Below are positions 49,544-63,626 of a stretch of 64,000 nt of DNA, piece by piece (the first letter of the stretch is position 1; every line of letters begins with the position of its first letter). Below the pieces are notes generated by a model. The model was not told where the DNA came from. It saw only the letters and a list, made by a program, of their open reading frames with translations, and made no database searches. Both the position numbers and the translations under genes were made by a program. The stretch is from an uncultured SAR86 cluster bacterium (GTDB lineage Bacteria; Pseudomonadota; Gammaproteobacteria; Magnimaribacterales; D2472): contig CACEAP010000002.1 of the NCBI GenBank assembly GCA_902557645.1, forward strand, positions 62,001-126,000. Reading direction: 5' to 3'.

Positions 49544-51352
49544 CTTAGCTAGATTTCTGGGTTGGTCAATATCAGTGCCTCTAAGCAAGGCTACTTCGTA
49601 GGAAAGGATTTGAAGAGGAATGGTGTAAACAATTGGTGTTAACAAGAAGTCACATTGTGGCATGGTTATTAAAGCGCCTTCATTTACATCTATGCTGACA
49701 GATGGGTCGGCAAATACATATAAAGTCCCGCCTCTAGCTTTTACTTCTTCAAGGTTAGATACAAGTTTTTCTGCAATCTCGCTTTCTGGGGCTAAAGCTA
49801 CTACTGGCATATCTTCATCAATTAGCGCTAAAGGACCATGCTTAAGTTCCCCAGCTGGATATGCCTCAGCATGAATGTAAGAAATCTCTTTTAATTTAAG
49901 TGCGCCCTCTTTGGCAATGGGATAAAAAATACCACGCCCTAAAAACAATGCATTATCTTTACTAGCTAAATTTGGTGAAATTTTAAGAATCTCATCTTTT
50001 AGCTCTAAAGTCTTAGTTATTACATCAGGCAATGATCTGAGCCCTTTTACAATTCGGCCACGAAGTCTGGGATTAAGATCTCGGCTTTTGGCTAGCGCAA
50101 GGGTTAGTAACATTAAACCGGCAAGTTGTGTAGTAAAAGCTTTGGTAGAGGCAACTCCTATCTCGGGACCAGCATTAGTAAAAAGCGCAAAATCTGATTC
50201 TCTAGCTAGAGCGCTAGTTGGCACATTACAAATAGTTACTGAGCCTAAATAATCTTTTTCATTGGCATATCTTAAAGCGGCTAATGTATCAGCAGTCTCA
50301 CCTGATTGGGAGATGGTTATTAATAGAGAATTCTTATCAACGTGAGGATTTTTATATCTATACTCGCTTGCATAATCGATTTGGCACGGCAGTTCAGCAA
50401 TTGCAGAGAGCCAATTAGCAGTCACCCTGCCAGCATGTAAACTAGTGCCACAGGCCACTATTTGAATACGTTTTACTTTTGCAAAGAGCTCAGTAGAACC
50501 AAGGCCAAAAATATTATCTAAAACATCATCACTAGTTACTCTGCCATCAACAGTGTTAAGCACCGCTTGAGGTTGCTCGTATATCTCTTTTTCCATAAAG
50601 TGCTTATAGTCGCCTTTGGATGTTGCTTGATTTGAAATGTCTATGTTAGTTATGTCCCGTGTTACTGTATTTTGGTCTTTGTCTCGTATCTCATATGCCT
50701 CAGCAGATATTTCAGCAACATCGCCATCTTCAAGAAAAATAAATTCATTAGTTAACTGGCCAATAGCAAGAGGATCAGAGGCAGCAAAAATTTCATCTGT
50801 ACCTAAACCAATTAATAATGGCGACTTATTCCTGGCAACAACTAACTTTTGATCATCAGCCAAATCAATGGCAGCAATTGCATAGGCGCCTTCTAATTTA
50901 GCTTTTGCTAAAAACATTGCATCTAACATTGAACTACCTTGGTTAAGATATAAGTCTAATAAATGTGCAATGAGCTCAGAGTCTGTTTGCGATGAAAATT
51001 CGTAACCATCTTCAATTAAAGACTCTCTTAGTTCAACATAATTTTCAATTATGCCATTATGGACAATGTAAACCTTGTCTTGAGATTTATGAGGATGCGC
51101 ATTAGACTCTGATGGCTCGCCATGAGTAGCCCATCTAGTATGTGCTATACCTAATTTACTTTTAGGTTTTTCGGCAATCATCTTATCTTCAAGCAATTGT
51201 ACTTTGCCAAGCGTTCGTAAGTGCGCAATAGAATCGTGTTGGTGAAGAGCTATGCCAGCTGAGTCATAGCCACGATATTCCATTTTATGAAGGCCTTGAA
51301 CTAAAAGTTTGCCAACATTTCTAGTAGAAGCTGCGGCTATAATCCCACACAT
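49526..51352 (-). CDS. glmS: Glutamine-fructose-6-phosphate aminotransferase (isomerizing) GlmS
   Basis: 608 residues, as in E. coli (609). Cys2 is the glutaminase nucleophile (MCGII). The glutaminase domain has HTRWATHGEPSESNAHPH, the two SIS domains have CGTSLHAG and SQSGETADTLAALRYA, and the C-terminus is LRGTDIDQPRNLAKSVTVE. It makes glucosamine-6-phosphate for cell wall and LPS. It overlaps the glmU stop by 1 base. The end codons form the core of the cassette array; the region is also the classical attTn7 neighbourhood. Confidence 0.98.
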   Translation of the reverse strand: MCGIIAAASTRNVGKLLVQGLHKMEYRGYDSAGIALHQHDSIAHLRTLGKVQLLEDKMIAEKPKSKLGIAHTRWATHGEPSESNAHPHKSQDKVYIVHNGIIENYVELRESLIEDGYEFSSQTDSELIAHLLDLYLNQGSSMLDAMFLAKAKLEGAYAIAAIDLADDQKLVVARNKSPLLIGLGTDEIFAASDPLAIGQLTNEFIFLEDGDVAEISAEAYEIRDKDQNTVTRDITNIDISNQATSKGDYKHFMEKEIYEQPQAVLNTVDGRVTSDDVLDNIFGLGSTELFAKVKRIQIVACGTSLHAGRVTANWLSAIAELPCQIDYASEYRYKNPHVDKNSLLITISQSGETADTLAALRYANEKDYLGSVTICNVPTSALARESDFALFTNAGPEIGVASTKAFTTQLAGLMLLTLALAKSRDLNPRLRGRIVKGLRSLPDVITKTLELKDEILKISPNLASKDNALFLGRGIFYPIAKEGALKLKEISYIHAEAYPAGELKHGPLALIDEDMPVVALAPESEIAEKLVSNLEEVKARGGTLYVFADPSVSIDVNEGALITMPQCDFLLTPIVYTIPLQILSYEVALLRGTDIDQPRNLAKSVTVE

Positions 51353-52707
51353 TATTTTTTATCCTTAGAATAGCCTTCTTTAATTACCTGCTTGCCCCTG
51401 CCAACAGCTAACGCATTATCAGGAACGTCTTTAGTTATTACTGAGCCAGCTCCAACATATGCATTCTTGCCGATCTCAACTGGAGCAACCAATGATGAGT
51501 TGGTGCCAATAAAACTATCCTCACCAACAGAGGTCTTATGTTTATTTTTACCATCATAATTACAAGTAATGGTGCCGGCACCAATGTTGGTATTATCCCC
51601 AATCTCTGCATCTCCTAAATAGGTAAAATGATTAGCTTTGGCGCCTTTGCCAAGAATAGTCTTTTTTGTTTCGACAAAATTGCCGACTTTAGCTGCATCT
51701 TCAATAACGCTGCCTTCTCTAAGACGCGCATAAGGCCCAATATTACAGTTAGCTCCAACTTGTGCATTGCATAGATGCGAGAAAGGTTCAATTCTGGTGT
51801 TATCACCAATGACAACATTCTTTAGATAATTATTAGCACCAATTGAAACATTGTTTCCTAGCTCTATTTTGCCTTCAAGAATAACATTCACATCTAGTTC
51901 ACAATCACTGCCTGCAGTGACATCTCCCCTCACATCGGTTCTAGCCTTATCAGCTAAAGTAATTCCTTGTTCTAACAAATCTTCTGCATTCATGTCTCTT
52001 AAAATAGTCTCCAAAGCCTCTAGTTCTTTTTTGCTATTAGCGCCTCTAACTTCATCATTATTAGCTTTAATAGGTTTTATTTTAATACCTTTTGCCGAAA
52101 TAATCTTTACTAAGTCAGTTAGGTAGAATTCTTTAGCTGCATTTTCATTAGTTATTTCTTGCAAACCAGCTATTAATAACTCTTGATCAATGCATAAGAT
52201 GCCGGTAAATATTTCCTTTATAGCTCTCTGAGTATTAGTTGCATCCTTTTCTTCGACAATAGCCAGAGCTGTATTTGCATTATCGGTTATTACTCTGCCA
52301 TAACCATGAGGCTCATCAAGTTCGGTTGTTAAAATACTAAAGCCCTGGTCAGCTTCGGCAATTAAAGTATTAAGGGACTCTGAGGAAACCAAGGGCACAT
52401 CGCCATAGAGAACTAGCACTTTTTCGCCTGCTGTTGTTTTACTTAGAGCGCTTTTTACTGCATCAGCTGTTCCGAGCTGCTCTTCTTGGATGACTGTATT
52501 GGCATTGTTGGAAATCGAGTTTAAGTGTTTTAAGACGCTTTCTTTTTGATGACCAAGGACAACTGTAGCTTTTGAATTTAATTTTTCAACTTTATTTAAA
52601 ACTCTCTGCAGCATAGACATGCCGCCAATGGTTTGTAAGACCTTAGCTCTATTAGATTTCATTCTGGAACCGGCTCCAGCTGCAAGAATAATAGTATGTA
52701 TATTCAC
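51352..52707 (-). CDS. glmU: Bifunctional UDP-N-acetylglucosamine pyrophosphorylase / glucosamine-1-phosphate N-acetyltransferase GlmU
   Basis: 451 residues (E. coli 456). N-terminal uridyltransferase domain begins with IILAAGAGSRMKS, then QLGTADAVKSAL and LYGDVPLV. C-terminal left-handed beta-helix has hexapeptide repeats (IGPYARLREGSVIEDAAKVGNFVETKKTILG, GAGTITCNYDGKNKHKT, AYVGAGSVITKDVPDNALAVGRGKQ). It makes UDP-GlcNAc; glmS directly follows with a 1-base overlap, so two consecutive steps of the pathway are coupled. Confidence 0.98.
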   Translation of the reverse strand: MNIHTIILAAGAGSRMKSNRAKVLQTIGGMSMLQRVLNKVEKLNSKATVVLGHQKESVLKHLNSISNNANTVIQEEQLGTADAVKSALSKTTAGEKVLVLYGDVPLVSSESLNTLIAEADQGFSILTTELDEPHGYGRVITDNANTALAIVEEKDATNTQRAIKEIFTGILCIDQELLIAGLQEITNENAAKEFYLTDLVKIISAKGIKIKPIKANNDEVRGANSKKELEALETILRDMNAEDLLEQGITLADKARTDVRGDVTAGSDCELDVNVILEGKIELGNNVSIGANNYLKNVVIGDNTRIEPFSHLCNAQVGANCNIGPYARLREGSVIEDAAKVGNFVETKKTILGKGAKANHFTYLGDAEIGDNTNIGAGTITCNYDGKNKHKTSVGEDSFIGTNSSLVAPVEIGKNAYVGAGSVITKDVPDNALAVGRGKQVIKEGYSKDKK

Positions 52708-52732
52708 AATTTTTTAAAGTTAAAGACTAACC

Positions 52733-53146
52733 TTAAATGTTTTTGCGAAGTTTTTGAATAGTTTTAAGTCTAGCGACTGCTTCAGCAAGCTGGGCTGCGG
52801 CTTTTGTATAGTCAATAGTTGACTGCTGATCGGCTAAAGTCTGCTCTGCTGCTTCTTTTGCTTTAAGGGCTTCTGACTCATCCAAGGAGTCAGCTCTTTC
52901 AGCAGTATCAGACAGGATGGTAACCATGTCCGGCTGTACTTCAACAAAACCACCTGAGCAAAAAAAGGTTTCTTCTTGATCGCCATTTTGTACCCTGACT
53001 GGTCCTGGAGCTAATCCGGTTAATAGTGGAGTATGGCCTGGGGCAATACCAAGCTCGCCTAGTGATCCAGTAGCAAAAACCATAGAAGCTTCGCCTGAAT
53101 AAATTTCCTCACTTGAGGACACTATGTTGATCTTAATATTGCTCAT
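52733..53146 (-). CDS. atpC: ATP synthase epsilon subunit AtpC
   Basis: 137 residues (E. coli 139). It begins with the beta-sandwich IKINIVSSSEEIYSGEASMVFATGSLGELGIAPGHTPLL, typical of the epsilon subunit, and ends in the helical hairpin with SEALKAKEAAEQTLADQQ and LAEAVARLKTIQKLRK. It inhibits and couples F1 rotation. Four bases after atpD. Confidence 0.97.
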   Translation of the reverse strand: MSNIKINIVSSSEEIYSGEASMVFATGSLGELGIAPGHTPLLTGLAPGPVRVQNGDQEETFFCSGGFVEVQPDMVTILSDTAERADSLDESEALKAKEAAEQTLADQQSTIDYTKAAAQLAEAVARLKTIQKLRKNI

Positions 53147-53150
53147 AAAA

Positions 53151-55422
<2,272 letters not shown>

Positions 55423-55433
55423 CGTTTAAATAA

Positions 55434-56978
55434 TTAAAATGTTTGTGTTTTCTTAAAAGATTCAACTAATTCAGTAAATTGTTTTTCAATATCATCATCC
55501 CAATCACCGGTATCATTAATTTGCTTTTCTAGGTCGCCTTTTTCTGCTGTTAAATAATCATGTAACGCCTTTTCAAAGTCTAATATTTTTTCAACTTCAA
55601 CATCAGCCAAATAACCCCTATCAGCTGCGAATAAACTTAAGGCTTGTTGGGCAACTGACATTGGAGCAAATTGTTTTTGCTTTAATAACTCTGTAAAAGC
55701 TTTTCCGTTTGCTAGTTGTTGTTTGGTTGCATCATCAAGATCGGAAGCAAACTGTGAAAAAGCAGCAAGTTCACGATATTGGGCAAGCGCTGTTCTAACT
55801 CCTCCAGCTAATTTCTTCATAATTTTTGTTTGGGCTGAGCCTCCAACCCTGGACACAGATAAACCTGCATTAATAGCAGGACGAATGCCTGAATTAAATA
55901 ATTCTGTTTCTAAATATATTTGACCATCTGTGATTGAAATTACATTTGTAGGCACAAAAGCGGATACGTCACCTGCTTGTGTTTCAATAATAGGCAGTGC
56001 TGTTAAAGATCCAGTTTTGCCTTTTACCTTTCCACCTGTTGCTTGTTCTACATAATCTGCACTTACTCTAGCAGCTCTTTCAAGCAGTCTTGAATGGAGA
56101 TAAAAAACGTCGCCTGGATATGCTTCTCTTCCCGGAGGGCGTTTTAATAAAAGCGATACCTGTCTATATGCAACAGCCTGTTTGGACAAATCATCATAAA
56201 CAATAAGGGCGTCTTCACCCTTATCTCTGAAATATTCTCCCATTGAGCATCCTGCATAAGCTGATAAATATTGCATTGGCGCTGGATCAGACGCAGAGGC
56301 TGAAACTACTGTTGTATGTTCCATAGCTCCATACTCTTCAAGCTTTTTAACAACATTAGCAACCGTGGATTGCTTTTGACCTATCGCAACATAAATACAT
56401 TTAACCCCTGTGCCTTTTTGGTTAATAATTGCATCAATAGCAACTGCGGTTTTGCCAGTTTGTCTATCGCCAATAATCAGCTCCCTTTGACCTCTTCCGA
56501 TTGGCACCATCGCATCAATAGCTTTTAGACCAATTTGAACTGGCTGATCAACTGATTGCCGAGCAATAACACCTGGGGCAACAACTTCAACGGGTGCAGT
56601 TGCCTCTGCCTTAATTTCACCCTTACCATCAATAGGCGCTCCAAGTGTGTTTACTACTCTTCCCAGCAGAGCCTCTCCAACTGGGACTTCAAGGATTTTT
56701 CCTGTACATACAGCTTTTTGACCCTCAATAAGCTCAAGGTAATCACCTAGAACAACTGCTCCAACCGAATCTTGCTCTAAATTAAGCGCTAGCCCTAGAG
56801 TTCCATTTTCAAATTCTATTAATTCTCCATACATAACATCGCCCATGCCATGTATTCGCACAATGCCGTCAGAGATGCTTACAATAATTCCTTCATTCTT
56901 TCTTTCTGCAGATAAATCCAAGCCTGCTATTTTGTCTTTTAGTACGCTTGAGATTTCTGATGGATTTAATTGGCTCAT
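55434..56978 (-). CDS. atpA: ATP synthase alpha subunit AtpA
   Basis: 514 residues (E. coli 513). Walker [16 protein letters not shown] near residue 170, the SVAR-type signature [17 protein letters not shown] and typical N-terminus [18 protein letters not shown]. Non-catalytic nucleotide-binding subunit of F1. Confidence 0.98.
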   Translation of the reverse strand: MSQLNPSEISSVLKDKIAGLDLSAERKNEGIIVSISDGIVRIHGMGDVMYGELIEFENGTLGLALNLEQDSVGAVVLGDYLELIEGQKAVCTGKILEVPVGEALLGRVVNTLGAPIDGKGEIKAEATAPVEVVAPGVIARQSVDQPVQIGLKAIDAMVPIGRGQRELIIGDRQTGKTAVAIDAIINQKGTGVKCIYVAIGQKQSTVANVVKKLEEYGAMEHTTVVSASASDPAPMQYLSAYAGCSMGEYFRDKGEDALIVYDDLSKQAVAYRQVSLLLKRPPGREAYPGDVFYLHSRLLERAARVSADYVEQATGGKVKGKTGSLTALPIIETQAGDVSAFVPTNVISITDGQIYLETELFNSGIRPAINAGLSVSRVGGSAQTKIMKKLAGGVRTALAQYRELAAFSQFASDLDDATKQQLANGKAFTELLKQKQFAPMSVAQQALSLFAADRGYLADVEVEKILDFEKALHDYLTAEKGDLEKQINDTGDWDDDIEKQFTELVESFKKTQTF

Positions 56979-56987
56979 ATTTTCACC

Positions 56988-57524
56988 TTAAAAATTTAAT
57001 TGATTTACTAGTTTTTTTACTCTGCCTTTTATGGAAAGATCTAGAGTTTCATCACCAACCTTTAAGAACATGCCTCCCATTATTGTCGCATCCTCTTTAA
57101 AGTTTATGTTTGCACTTGCACCATGCAAGTCTTGAAGTTTTTTAATAATAATATTCTTAGATTCATCACTGGGATTTGATACAACTACAACCTCTATCGA
57201 ACTCTGGTCTTTATGCTCTTGAAGTAATTGTTGATATATTTCAGATATAGCTTGAAGGAGATTTAATCTGCCATTTTCTGCCAATACGTCTATAAGACGC
57301 TTTGCTAAGGCCGTCAGCTCTGAATCAAAAATATTTATTAGCTTTGAAGCTGTTTCTTTTTTTGAAAGCTCAGGATTCTCAATAATTTTTTCTATTTGCT
57401 CTGTTTGAATTGCTGCACCTAAAAGACTTAATTCACTTGCAACAGAGTCTACCTCGTTGGCCTCTAGGGCTGCAGAAAATATGGCTTTTGCATATGGTCT
57501 AGCTAATGAGGTAAGTTCAATCAT
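56988..57524 (-). CDS. atpH: ATP synthase delta subunit AtpH
   Basis: 178 residues (E. coli 177). N-terminus ELTSLARPYAKAIFSAALEAN and C-terminal GGMFLKVGDETLDLSIKGRVKKL (the OSCP signature) fit the F1 delta/OSCP family. It connects F1 to the b-subunit stalk. Three bases after atpF. Confidence 0.96.
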   Translation of the reverse strand: MIELTSLARPYAKAIFSAALEANEVDSVASELSLLGAAIQTEQIEKIIENPELSKKETASKLINIFDSELTALAKRLIDVLAENGRLNLLQAISEIYQQLLQEHKDQSSIEVVVVSNPSDESKNIIIKKLQDLHGASANINFKEDATIMGGMFLKVGDETLDLSIKGRVKKLVNQLNF

Positions 57525-57527
57525 TCT

Positions 57528-57998
57528 TTATAGTTCCGCTGCTGCTTTTTTAAGAAGTTCGTCGTGCTTCTCAGATGAGATTTCTTGATCCAGAATTTTT
57601 TGTGTTGTATCAATAATGATCTCAGACATTTTAGATTTGAGCTCTTCTTTTGCTTTGTTTGTCTCGTTCTCTATTGTTTTGGCTGCTGCTGCTAGTATTT
57701 TTTCAGCCTCGTCTTGAGCTTTTGATTTAGCATCGCCCACTATTTGAGAGGATCTTTGATTGGCTTTGTCAATTAGCTCGGCAGCCTCAGCCTTAGCTTT
57801 ATCAAGCTCTTGATTAAATGCTAATTGAGCCTCCTCTAATGAATCATCTGCTTTTTTTGCTGCCTCTAGTCCATCAGAAATCTTTTTTTCTCTTTCTTGC
57901 ATAACTGCTAAAATTGGTGGATATATATACCTCCAACAAATAGCAACAAAAACGATCATAACAATCGCTTGAGCAAGTAAGGTTGCGTTTATATTCAT
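57528..57998 (-). CDS. atpF: ATP synthase b subunit AtpF
   Basis: 156 residues, as in E. coli. N-terminal membrane helix (ATLLAQAIVMIVFVAICWRYIYPPILAVMQER), then a long charged Ala/Lys/Glu-rich coiled coil (QLAFNQELDKAKAEAAELIDKA...). It is the peripheral stalk dimer. 12 bases after atpE. Confidence 0.96.
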   Translation of the reverse strand: MNINATLLAQAIVMIVFVAICWRYIYPPILAVMQEREKKISDGLEAAKKADDSLEEAQLAFNQELDKAKAEAAELIDKANQRSSQIVGDAKSKAQDEAEKILAAAAKTIENETNKAKEELKSKMSEIIIDTTQKILDQEISSEKHDELLKKAAAEL

Positions 57999-58010
57999 AC
58001 TTAGGTCTTA

Positions 58011-58247
<237 letters not shown>

Positions 58248-58259
58248 TTAAGTTGAGGA

Positions 58260-59512
<1,253 letters not shown>

Positions 59513-59544
59513 AAGATTCGTATTTTTTTTATGTATTGGCGGGA

Positions 59545-59573
59545 ATTATAAAAAGATAACGCTTGAAGAACAA
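59545..59573 (-). promoter_or_regulatory. Sigma70 promoter of the atp operon
   Basis: On the minus strand: -35 TTGTTC (59573-59568), 17-base spacer, -10 TATAAT (59550-59545). It lies in the 79-base gap between parB and atpI, with the -10 about 30 bases before the atpI start. The -35 overlaps a short CTTG/CAAG inverted repeat. Confidence 0.6.
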
Positions 59574-59591
59574 GCTATTTAGATCTTTAAA

Positions 59592-60422
59592 TTAGACTAA
59601 TTTACTAATAATATTTTCTAGCTCTTCTGGTGTTGAATAATGTATTGTTACTTTGCCGCTTTTTTTGTTTTTAGCTTCTATCTCTATCTTGTGACCAAAC
59701 CCTTCTGACATATCTTGTTCTATGTTTAAAACATCTTTTGGTTTTATTTTTGGCGAATTTTTAGTGGTTTTTTTTGCAGTTAGTTTTTGAGCCTCTCTAA
59801 CTGTAAAACCCGAATCAACAATTTGTTTAGCAAGGTTAGCTGCTTTGCTTGGATCAAGCGAAACTAGCAACTTAGCATGGCCTTTTTCTAAAGCGCCTTG
59901 GGACAAGAGCTCTAAAACAGATTGTGGTAGTGTTAAAAGTCTTAATGAGTTGGCAATTGTGCTTCTAGCTTTTCCGGTTGCGCTTGCTACAGCTTCTTGG
60001 GTTAATCCAAATTCGCGCTTTAGCCTATCGTATCCGCGCGCCTCTTCAACAGAATTCAAATCTTCTCTTTGTAAGTTTTCAATTAATGCTGCCTCAAGTG
60101 CGTTTTGGTCTTCTTTTTGATCAATTAAACAAGGAATAGACTGAAGCCCAGCTATTTTTGAGGCTCTAAGCCTTCTCTCTCCAGCAATAACCTCAAAAGT
60201 GTTAAGCCCAACCTCTCTAACCAAAATGGGTGATAAAACTCCATGTTTTTTTATAGAGCTAGCAAGTTCAGATATTTTTTCATTGTTAAAGTCTTGTCTT
60301 GGTTGGAACCTTCCAGGGGTGATGTCTGATACTGGTATTTCTTTTACCGACCTTAAAGCTTCGCCTTTTGTTTCTCCCAATAAAGCCTCCAAACCTCTAT
60401 TTAAAGCTTTTTTATCTGGCAC
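59592..60422 (-). CDS. parB: Chromosome partitioning protein ParB
   Basis: 276 residues from GTG 60422, chosen because AGGAGG lies 7 bases upstream and it gives MPDKKALNRGLEALLG, the usual ParB N-terminus; the longer reading frame runs back into parA. The CTPase motif GERRLRASKIAGL and box II ALIENLQREDLN are present, followed by the HTH (LTQEAVASATGKARSTIANSLRLL) that binds parS. It overlaps parA by 11 bases. Confidence 0.96.
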   Translation of the reverse strand: MPDKKALNRGLEALLGETKGEALRSVKEIPVSDITPGRFQPRQDFNNEKISELASSIKKHGVLSPILVREVGLNTFEVIAGERRLRASKIAGLQSIPCLIDQKEDQNALEAALIENLQREDLNSVEEARGYDRLKREFGLTQEAVASATGKARSTIANSLRLLTLPQSVLELLSQGALEKGHAKLLVSLDPSKAANLAKQIVDSGFTVREAQKLTAKKTTKNSPKIKPKDVLNIEQDMSEGFGHKIEIEAKNKKSGKVTIHYSTPEELENIISKLV

Positions 60423-61176
60423 TCTCAACCCTCCTAATAACCTCACCTGCAAGAGCAAGGTAAGCTTTTGCTCCGTAAGAGTTTGGCATGTATTGCAGGG
60501 CGGCAACCCCATGACTTGGCGCCTCAGCAAGTTTCACGTTTCTTGGAATTATTGTATTAAATAAAATGCTTGGAAAATGCTCTTCCAACTCCTCTGAAAC
60601 CTCTTTAGCTAGATTATTTCTCATATCAACCATAGTTCTTATGATACCCAAAACCCTGTTAGATGAAAGGTTTTTGCCGGCGAGGGACTCTATGGTGCTC
60701 ATTAACCCAGATATCCCTTCTAGAGAATAATATTCACACTGAAGAGGTATAAGGGTGCCTGATGCCGCCAAAAGTGCCTCTACTGTAAGTTGATTAAGTG
60801 TTGGGGGTGTGTCGATAATTGTATAGTCAAACTCTTCGGTAATGTTTGTAATTATTTTGGTTAAAAATTGTTGCTGGTTTTTGTTTCTAATACCCACCTC
60901 TAAAGCTAATAGATCGGGGCCGCCTGGGAGTATTTTGTAGCCACTTGAGCTTTTATAAATACTGTTGTTAATGGACACATTATCAAAGAATATTTCATAT
61001 AGGGTATTTGGTGAGTCTTCGGTGATTCCAGCAGCGGTGGTTGCGTTGCCTTGTGGGTCTAAGTCTATTAGCAAAACTCTTCTTTTTGTGGCGGAAAGGC
61101 TTGCCGCTAAATTTACCGCTGTTGTGGTTTTTCCTACGCCGCCTTTTTGGTTGGCTATGGCAATTATTTTATTCAA
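60412..61176 (-). CDS. parA: Chromosome partitioning ATPase ParA (Soj)
   Basis: 254 residues. Deviant Walker A KGGVGKTTTAVNLA at residues 11-24, DLDPQGNATTAAG (A') and YTIIDTPPTLNQL (B). It drives origin segregation with ParB. It overlaps rsmG by 8 bases and parB by 11, so the three are translationally coupled. Confidence 0.97.
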   Translation of the reverse strand: MNKIIAIANQKGGVGKTTTAVNLAASLSATKRRVLLIDLDPQGNATTAAGITEDSPNTLYEIFFDNVSINNSIYKSSSGYKILPGGPDLLALEVGIRNKNQQQFLTKIITNITEEFDYTIIDTPPTLNQLTVEALLAASGTLIPLQCEYYSLEGISGLMSTIESLAGKNLSSNRVLGIIRTMVDMRNNLAKEVSEELEEHFPSILFNTIIPRNVKLAEAPSHGVAALQYMPNSYGAKAYLALAGEVIRRVESAR

Positions 61177-61771
61177 CTTTTTTATTACTAATTAAAAGAA
61201 TATGTCTTTCTTTATTTTTGTTATCTAGTTTGATTATTTCATATTTGTGTTGATTTTTGTTTATAGTTTTTAGTTCTTCTAAAATTTTTTTCTCTTTTCC
61301 TTTTAATAAAACATATCTTCCGTTCGGCTTTAAAAGGTGGTCGCATGTTTTTATTATCTTGCTTGTGCTTGCGAAAGCGCGTGCTGTGATGATGTCAAAC
61401 TTACCTATTTGGGATTTGTTTGTTATATATTTTTCAACAACTTCAGTGTTTTTTAGTCCTAGCTGTTTAATTGTTTTTTTTATAAAGTATGTTTTTTTTC
61501 TATTTGACTCTGCGAGTGTCACTTTGATGTCGGGGCGTGTTATTGCTATAACCGTGCCTGGCAGGCCTGCCCCTGTACCAATATCTAAAAGGGTTTTTAT
61601 ATTTGTTAGGTATTTAAGGGTGGTGAGGCTTTCTTTGACATCTGTTTCATATATGTCTTCTGGGGAAGTTCTTACAAACAGGTTGTGTGTTTTATTGTAT
61701 TCAAACGCAAGGTTTATAAACTGTTTTATTTTATTTGCTTGGTCTTTTGTTGGTGTGTTTGTGTTAGGCAT
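61169..61771 (-). CDS. rsmG: 16S rRNA m7G527 methyltransferase RsmG (GidB)
   Basis: 200 residues (E. coli 207). SAM motif [17 protein letters not shown], conserved [11 protein letters not shown] and GRYVLLKGK, all in the family order. It methylates G527 of 16S rRNA. It overlaps mnmG by 8 bases. Codons here are extremely A-rich (Lys, Ile, Asn). Confidence 0.96.
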   Translation of the reverse strand: MPNTNTPTKDQANKIKQFINLAFEYNKTHNLFVRTSPEDIYETDVKESLTTLKYLTNIKTLLDIGTGAGLPGTVIAITRPDIKVTLAESNRKKTYFIKKTIKQLGLKNTEVVEKYITNKSQIGKFDIITARAFASTSKIIKTCDHLLKPNGRYVLLKGKEKKILEELKTINKNQHKYEIIKLDNKNKERHILLISNKKVE

Positions 61772-63626
61772 TAACCGCCTTGAGTTCGGTCTTTTTTATG
61801 TGTACTAATATTAGGTTTATGGCTGCTGGTGTTACGCCTTCAAGCCTTGAGGCTGCGCCAATGGTTGTAGGTTTTGCGTTTATAAGTTTTTCTTTAACCT
61901 CGTTGGAGAGGCCAGAAATGTTGTTGTAAATAATGTGTGTGGGGATTTTTTTGGTGTTTTGTTTTTTATTTTTTTCAATTTCTCTTTTTTGTTTTTCAAT
62001 ATAGCCGCTGTATTTTGTTTCAAGCATTGCCCTTTCAAGAAGGTGTGTTTCTTTTTTGGTTGTTTTGGAGATTTTTATTATGTTTTCTTTACAAACGTCT
62101 GTTCTTTTTAAGATTTTTAAAATACTGGTTTTTTCATGAAGTTTTATTTTTTCATTTTTAGAGTTTGTGAATGATTGTATTTTTATGTTTTTTATTTTTT
62201 TATCAAAAAAGTTTATGTATGTTTTTTCTTTAGCGCTAAACTCTTGTGCTCTTTTTTTATCAATTAAGCCAAAGGCGTGTGCTTTTTTTATTAATCTTTG
62301 CTCGGCGTTGTTTTGACTCAGCATTAGCCTATGTTCGGCTCTGCTGGTAAACATTCTATAGGGCTCTGTCACCCCTTGTGTTGTTAGGTCGTCTATTAAA
62401 ACCCCTATATAAGCCTCACTCCTTTCTAAGATTAAGTTTTTTTGCTTTTTTATTGCGCAAGCTGCGTTAGCTCCAGCTATTAAGCCTTGTGCTGCAGCCT
62501 CTTCATAGCCTGTTGTTCCATTAATTTGCCCTGCTAGATAAAAGTTGTTTAAAAATTTTGTTTCTAGTGTTGGTTTTAGTGATCTAGGGTCTATAAAATC
62601 GTATTCTACCGCGTAACCGTATTCGGTTATTTTAGATTTTTCCATGCCGGGAATAGAGCAAATAAACTCCTCTTGTGCTTCCTGAGGCAGGCTTGTTGAA
62701 ATGCCGTTTGGGTATACTAGGTCTTTATTAATACCTTCTGGTTCAATAAAAATTTGGTGGCTGTTTTTGTCACCGAATTTAAAAACTTTATCTTCAATAG
62801 AGGGGCAATATCTTGGGCCTATGCCTGAAATGTTACCAGAGTACATTGCTGATAAGTGTATGTTTTTTTTAATTATGTCGTGGGTTTTTTTGTTGGTTCT
62901 GGTGATAAAACATGAGACTTGTTGTAGGTGTTTTTCTTGTTGTCTTGATATAGCCATCCATGGTGTTGGTGTTTCCCCTTTTTGCTCCTCCATAACATCA
63001 AGATCCAAACTAGACATTTTTATTCTTGCTGGTGTGCCTGTTTTTAATCTACCCATCGGTAACTTTAGATCGTATAGTTTTTTAGATAAGGGTATAGCGG
63101 AAGCTTCTCCTGTTCGTCCGCCTATAATTTTTTCTTGCCCTGTATACATAACACCATTTAAAAAAGTTCCTGTGGTTAGTATTGTTTTTTTTCCTTTAAC
63201 TTCTGTTGTGTTATTTATAACTACGCCATAAACCTCTTTAGCGTCTGCTATTAAATCAGTTACTTCACCTTCTATAATATCTATATTGGTTTTTTTAATA
63301 ATTTCCTGGATTGCTTTTTTATAAAGCCCTCTATCGCATTGAACTCTTAGAGCTTGAACCGCATCACCCTTTCTGGTGTTTAAAGTTCTGTATTGAATAC
63401 CAGAAGCGTCTGTTGCTTGAGCCATCACACCACCCATAGCATCTATCTCTCTAACTAGGTGCGATTTACCTAGCCCGCCAATTGCTGGGTTGCAGGACAT
63501 TTGGCCAATTGTGGTTTTTGAAAAAGAAATTAAAACACAAGACAGTCCAGATCTGAAGGCTGCGTGTGCAGCCTCAACACCAGCATGTCCTCCACCAACC
63601 ACAACTATGTCATAACCTTTTTTCAT
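61764..63626 (-). CDS. mnmG: tRNA uridine-5-carboxymethylaminomethyl modification enzyme MnmG (GidA)
   Basis: 620 residues (E. coli 629). FAD-binding [18 protein letters not shown] at residues 7-24, [23 protein letters not shown], and [20 protein letters not shown]. It works with MnmE on the wobble uridine of several tRNAs. The C-terminal third (from about residue 470) has become very Lys-rich (e.g. [20 protein letters not shown]) while the last 60 residues, needed for tRNA binding, remain conserved. Confidence 0.97.
   Translation of the reverse strand: MKKGYDIVVVGGGHAGVEAAHAAFRSGLSCVLISFSKTTIGQMSCNPAIGGLGKSHLVREIDAMGGVMAQATDASGIQYRTLNTRKGDAVQALRVQCDRGLYKKAIQEIIKKTNIDIIEGEVTDLIADAKEVYGVVINNTTEVKGKKTILTTGTFLNGVMYTGQEKIIGGRTGEASAIPLSKKLYDLKLPMGRLKTGTPARIKMSSLDLDVMEEQKGETPTPWMAISRQQEKHLQQVSCFITRTNKKTHDIIKKNIHLSAMYSGNISGIGPRYCPSIEDKVFKFGDKNSHQIFIEPEGINKDLVYPNGISTSLPQEAQEEFICSIPGMEKSKITEYGYAVEYDFIDPRSLKPTLETKFLNNFYLAGQINGTTGYEEAAAQGLIAGANAACAIKKQKNLILERSEAYIGVLIDDLTTQGVTEPYRMFTSRAEHRLMLSQNNAEQRLIKKAHAFGLIDKKRAQEFSAKEKTYINFFDKKIKNIKIQSFTNSKNEKIKLHEKTSILKILKRTDVCKENIIKISKTTKKETHLLERAMLETKYSGYIEKQKREIEKNKKQNTKKIPTHIIYNNISGLSNEVKEKLINAKPTTIGAASRLEGVTPAAINLILVHIKKTELKAVNA

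Noticed and set aside
60423-60530. N-terminal extension of ParB into parA
   Set aside because: GTG 60422 with an AGGAGG site gives the family-typical N-terminus; the extension is read from inside parA.
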